DNA of 20,628 nucleotides from Mucidula mucida. Its lineage: Eukaryota; Basidiomycota; Agaricomycetes; Agaricales; Physalacriaceae. The notes beneath the pieces were generated by a model. That model did no database searches, was not told the DNA's origin, and saw only the letters and a program-made list of their open reading frames with translations. Position numbers and translations under genes: made by a program. Positions 19,504 to 20,628 of the stretch are shown one piece after another. The stretch spans positions 1 to 20,628 of the forward strand of contig JADNYV010000597.1 of NCBI GenBank assembly GCA_015501055.1, in the 5' to 3' direction. The number at the start of each line of letters is the position of its first letter. Positions within the stretch are counted from its first letter, which is position 1.

Positions 19504-20121
19504 TCACTTCTCAGGTCGTTCACGATCTATTTTCAATAGCTCCATCTCGAATTTGAGAGTCGCGTTGGGCGGTATCAATGGTGGGACGCCCATGGCTCCA
19601 TATGCCTGCTCATAAATTGAGATGTTGGGATGAGAGTTTAAATGTTGCAGCGTACGAATTCGGGACCAGCAGTAAGAAGAGCGGTTTCTCCTAATGACAT
19701 CTTGGGAACGCCTGGAAGTTTGTCTGATGTCAGTTGGGTCGGTGACCGTAAGCAGATAAGCAAGGCGCACCTTCGTCCCACCCTGTTATAACGAGCCCCG
19801 TACCTATCTTGACAACGAAAGGACGGCCGCTAGTCAAGACTTGTTGAGTTTCTTGGTACGCGTTACAATTAAGTTCGGTCACTCACCGTTTGTGGCTCGA
19901 GTCAAACACCCTTCCATCTGATAGCGTTCCAGTATAATGTATGTGGACGGTGTCTACGATGCGTTCATGAGCTTATGAATGCGCAAGCGCGGGCAGACGC
20001 TATTCACCTCCTGGTCTCGGGAACGTCTGGTTGTCTCCTTCGACGAGAGTTTCGATAGTAAGTCCCTACAAAACCGTGTCAATTTGGCTACCAAAGGCGT
20101 ATCGAGGACACGACGCACCAT
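19504..20121 (-). CDS. FKBP-type peptidyl-prolyl cis-trans isomerase (FKBP12 class)
   Basis: Catalyses proline isomerisation and is the usual FK506/rapamycin target in fungi; cytosolic. Six exons (20119-20121, 20008-20065, 19887-19953, 19771-19829, 19656-19711, 19504-19605) give 114 residues, the normal single-domain size. The first exon is only the ATG codon, followed by a 53 nt intron. Motifs in order are [78 protein letters not shown] and MELLKI. The pocket residues expected for the class are present (Tyr of HYTG, Asp of FDSS, V-I and Trp of VITGWDEG, Tyr of AYG, Phe of LKFE). The loop reads AYGAMG rather than the common AYG-x-RG. The frame is intact, which is useful as a quality control for the cyclase. 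Probably a housekeeping flank. Confidence 0.9.
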
Positions 20122-20628
20122 GGTAAGAAGGGAATGTTAACGGAAGTCGAGTAGGGCGAAGCTGTTGACTTATATACGGCACAGCTAATGAGTGCTGATC
20201 AGATTAAATAGATCCTGTTGATCCTGTGTCTTGTGATCGCAGCATTTCGGCCAATACAGATCAAGAATCACTGGGGAAGCTGTTATCGATCCGATGAAAT
20301 GGTGATAACACGCACGAAACGAACCTATAGAATGACAGTGCGCGTAATCCAACTAGGAGCATATGATTCGGCGCGATCGCGGTAAACAATCGCCAGCCCG
20401 GACGAGGTTAGAGCCTAGGTTCCGTCCCAGTGTTCAGAGGACCGCGAAGCACGAACAAGTAGCTTGAACGGATCGATGCAGGCTCTTTGGGGAAACGCCA
20501 AGATGCAGCTTCCGGGCCCCAGAGGTAACCAGTGGTAATAGGGTACTTCCCTATTCTACCCTCCGTGCTACAATCATCCGTGGAACATTGTCAACGAAGC
20601 AGAATACGGACATCGCTGATTGCTACTG
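20122..20628. other. FKBP upstream region, no gene seen
   Basis: This region carries the FKBP promoter on the minus strand. No supported coding frame, RNA gene or repeat was recognised up to the window edge. Confidence 0.4.

Noticed and set aside
1..20628. CRISPR arrays, tRNA or rRNA genes, intact transposons
   Set aside because: None was seen: no regularly spaced repeats, no cloverleaf-like region recognised, no transposase or reverse transcriptase frame.

Overview
This window reads as nuclear DNA of a filamentous fungus, most likely an agaricomycete (mushroom-forming basidiomycete). The genes are dense and cut by many 44-85 nt GT-AG introns. The cytochrome P450 resembles the CYP512-type enzymes of mushroom triterpenoid pathways, and the flanking genes look like basidiomycete conserved genes. 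All assignments come from hand reading; no database was searched.

Layout. 1-1467: 3' part of a conserved fungal gene of unknown role. About 1840-4078: a decayed locus with two recognisable copies (one pseudogene, one truncated) and a leftover leader of a third copy of an unrecognised gene. 4620-17128: a five-gene block with an oxidosqualene cyclase (minus), a wax-synthase-like membrane O-acyltransferase (minus), a P450 (plus), a UDP-glycosyltransferase (minus) and a second UDP-glycosyltransferase (plus). A relic of another P450 lies at 12450-12695. 17255-18988: a linker-histone (H15) domain protein. 19504-20121: an FKBP-type peptidyl-prolyl isomerase.

The five-gene block has the composition expected of a pathway for an oxidised, O-acylated, glycosylated triterpenoid. 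The cyclase would fold 2,3-oxidosqualene, the P450 would hydroxylate or oxidise the skeleton, the acyltransferase would esterify a hydroxyl, and the two glycosyltransferases would add sugars. The acyltransferase/P450 pair and the two glycosyltransferases are each divergently transcribed from short shared intergenic regions. The two glycosyltransferases share at least six intron positions and phases and look like an old inverted duplication.

Two points stand out. The cyclase keeps the catalytic DCT motif but differs from lanosterol synthases at several positions that shape the product: Cys for the Tyr of the YGGP-like motif, Phe for the His of W-x-H-x-R, and Gly for both the Phe and the Cys of the C-terminal FNxSC motif. 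The same gene carries two single-base frame disruptions, both in short homopolymers, while the other four block genes can be spliced into uninterrupted frames of 399, 493, 474 and 511 residues. So either the sequence has two errors there or the core enzyme was lost very recently.
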